NCBI GenBank assembly: GCA_016722565.1
Contig: JADKIU010000002.1
Location: 806,001-870,000, forward strand
Direction of reading: 5' to 3'
From: Bacteroidota bacterium
GTDB lineage: Bacteria > Bacteroidota > Bacteroidia > 2-12-FULL-35-15
Length of the DNA stretch: 64,000 nt
In this document: positions 63,101 through 64,000 of the stretch, one piece after another
Layout of the letters: every line of letters begins with the position of its first letter
How positions within the stretch are numbered: the first letter of the stretch is position 1
Program-made: the position numbers and the translations under genes
The notes under the pieces: model-generated
What the model saw: the letters and a program-made list of their open reading frames with translations, nothing else
Database searches by the model: none
Told to the model about the DNA's origin: nothing

Positions 63101-64000
63101 TTCCAATAAAGTGAAAATTGTTCCATTGTCGTATGCAACAAAAAATGGAGGAATTGAAGCAAACATATCTCCTTTAAGCTATATCTATTGCAATACAGTG
63201 AAAGACATGGGATTCGGGATTAAATGTTCTGGTACAATGCCAAGTGATGTTTTTAACAATATTATCAACAATGATTTTTATGGCTTATGGCTGGCGAATA
63301 GTGGGTTTATCGGAAAACAAGATAATCCAACTATTGCAGGGCAACCAAGCTATAACAGATGGTCAAATATTCCAGTGACAGGTTCTAGCACTACAAGTAA
63401 AAGAACTTTTACATCTTTAAGTTCAATAGGTGATACAATTATTTATCGAATTGGAGCTTTTCCAAGCAGCTTAAATGCCTTATACAATCCAAATCCCACA
63501 CTGGCTATTGGAGCTACACCTTTTACTTTAACTCCTACAACAAGCGGAACGTCATTTGCCCCTGCCTGTCCGGCTTTTCTATCTGAGAAGTTATTAAAAA
63601 GAGCACAAGATATAGCAGTTGAAAACATTAGTTTTCCTGGTAATGATTTAAACAGCAAATGGTTGAGCAAGCATGGGTTACTTGTAAACATACAAAATGA
63701 CAGCATAGATGTAAGCGCAGACCCTATTTTGCAATCATTTGTAAATTTGTCGGCAACAGAAAATTTAGGCAAACTAATTGAGCTCAATGCCACAATTAGT
63801 GATCCTGATAAATACAACACGGCAGATATGACTAGTGCTCAGGCTATCAGTAATAGCATTTCACCAACAAATGATATTGAAACTAATCAAAAATTAATCA
63901 ACGATATTGTTATCAATAATTATTTGGATAACATTACATATACTGCGTCTCAAATAGGCGATTTAAGAGTCCTGGCTAACAAATGTCCGTTTACTGATGG
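60186..64000 (+). CDS. Giant secreted surface protein with parallel beta-helix (runs off the window)
   Basis: The frame is open from ATG 60186 to the window end, 1271 codons with no stop. A signal peptide (MKKLVSVFLGLLISTSIYSQ) is followed by a beta-sandwich region (to ~150), a CDMICNGSFEAYSPTFPPQ domain like the N-terminal domain of the protein at 12460, Ig/PKD-like modules (CDGESVTIQSQ region and PSKPLIDGDSLVCVASTS) and, from about residue 600, Asn-rich repeats typical of a right-handed beta-helix (NTFKNMNLGILATKSSVKVL, NTFKNCHNGILSEQNMNVVV). A T9SS tail is expected beyond the window. Probably an adhesin or polysaccharide-binding protein. Confidence 0.82.
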   Translation, partial: MKKLVSVFLGLLISTSIYSQTGTTCTTSLTLPYEDPSSEILLSQQQISQWYLFTSENTKVGIGLLNKINPTSDKVIKMTLWGGTCGTLTIVGSDTLSDPSDSVLRITAPSILSNTVYYLQINKISTTDIIEYKLGIDFLLAPPLCSNCNLAVLNSCDMICNGSFEAYSPTFPPQHSTTTLNYMSYACGWGNPSYDPSTLSSGSTPDYFTTLSPPPSTSFANSVHVPNNQFGTETTFQGTAYAGFFAKANSISTTDFWHEYIYQTLRCPLDSGVTYNVRFYVSLSDNSLLATNSIGAAFVDNFNITVNAGNAGLLLDNTGAAPQPPNIVNTTFISDTSTWTLITGTYTANGTEENIVIGNFGNTSITLGSGSSPSAYYYLDSVSVIPVDSIFSLVSDADSTICDGESVTIQSQVLDSLNVDYYYWTSIPIDTSLIGQDSMSIITVSPHDTTIYYSTIVVGSCDCTFHDTIQINVVPLPSKPLIDGDSLVCVASTSIPYTITNYDSTLTYSVTVIPVGAGGTASAVDSLGVFTVVYNDLLGDTLLITVMDSMGCDSFAVFIVKPCCVYGDTTFVNDSASHMIAYYGTSVISNQSFSINGTFTIDQNMTWSTDSVKLGMDAIIDILPGDTLYITNASLLSACDIMWDRIRVQFGSLLRVDKNSVIEDAKIAIYSVAGGRYILNGARLNRNLKHMELTPYTAASHTGTIRDTKFTCQPIIGSIATLNPPFAGDRTHTGIEINSVLSVQVGLIGSSNLNTFKNMNLGILATKSSVKVLNNDFKDMNLGTVPYSGIAAIKVIGYPLFPYFPRTLTVGDGTSAGLNTFKNCHNGILSEQNMNVVVDSNDFKQITQKCVFIKNSRRTNTVIIRENDFSSSLIGIHCLTNTICNTSIRDNKIHNMNNFSRGIWIQEISSSGVGAFYSVYHNTIKTVEYGIQAENLNKVNIDMNDIETEPYALPILRSVGIQVSGSYGARITSNKVKIVPLSYATKNGGIEANISPLSYIYCNTVKDMGFGIKCSGTMPSDVFNNIINNDFYGLWLANSGFIGKQDNPTIAGQPSYNRWSNIPVTGSSTTSKRTFTSLSSIGDTIIYRIGAFPSSLNALYNPNPTLAIGATPFTLTPTTSGTSFAPACPAFLSEKLLKRAQDIAVENISFPGNDLNSKWLSKHGLLVNIQNDSIDVSADPILQSFVNLSATENLGKLIELNATISDPDKYNTADMTSAQAISNSISPTNDIETNQKLINDIVINNYLDNITYTASQIGDLRVLANKCPFTD

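Overview
The window is a chromosomal segment of a Bacteroidota bacterium. The evidence is direct: type IX secretion (T9SS) type A sorting tails on several secreted proteins, a short RpoD without a long region 1.1, promoters of the TTTG-N19-TAnnTTTG form, and a complete flexirubin-type aryl polyene/dialkylresorcinol locus. I cannot place it below phylum.

Layout. 1-12318 is mostly housekeeping: a partial RNA methyltransferase, a broken Omp85-type outer membrane protein, class I aldolase, accD, rpsO, pnp, one T9SS protein and rpoD. 12400-19209 is accessory: small secreted proteins and lipoproteins, two T9SS proteins, and a block (12408-15406) whose gene borders look like integron attC sites with no integrase in view. 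19381-20031 is rpe.

20440-27400 is a carotenoid cluster: crtI, crtB, cruF, a CrtYcd-type lycopene cyclase and, on the opposite strand, a crtD-like desaturase. This set predicts a monocyclic 1'-hydroxylated carotenoid of the flexixanthin/saproxanthin type. Directly next to it, 27731-59528 holds the flexirubin locus: tyrosine ammonia-lyase, FabG-type ketoreductase, three complete ketosynthases, two ketosynthase-like chain-length factors, two ACPs, two hot-dog dehydratases, a thioesterase, DarA and DarB, a halogenase-type flavoenzyme, DUF1702 and BtrH-like proteins, an LpxL-type acyltransferase, LolA, an ABC exporter, a GT2-DUF2062 protein, a three-domain MMPL/acyltransferase/methyltransferase protein and a CrtI-like flavoenzyme. 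The TAL gene has a near-perfect Bacteroidota promoter. The logic is: tyrosine to 4-coumarate, iterative ACP-bound elongation to an aryl polyene, DarB/DarA formation of a dialkylresorcinol, then joining, tailoring and transport. No coumarate-activating ligase and no phosphopantetheinyl transferase is in the window.

The end (59569-59865) carries one intact tRNA-Leu(GAG) between two broken copies, followed by a giant secreted protein gene that runs off the window.

The most unusual layer is the repeats. Intergenic regions carry several families: GTGACTAR octamer arrays, CGTCATTGCGAG.../GAAGCAATC palindromes, AAC-rich hairpins, two miniature elements with terminal inverted repeats, and two micro-palindromes of 15-21 bp. 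The micro-palindromes sit inside other repeats (once with a visible 5-bp target duplication) and inside tRNA-Leu copies. Three genes are broken by 1-nt shifts in A-rich runs or by a nonsense codon; whether these are real or assembly errors cannot be settled from this sequence.
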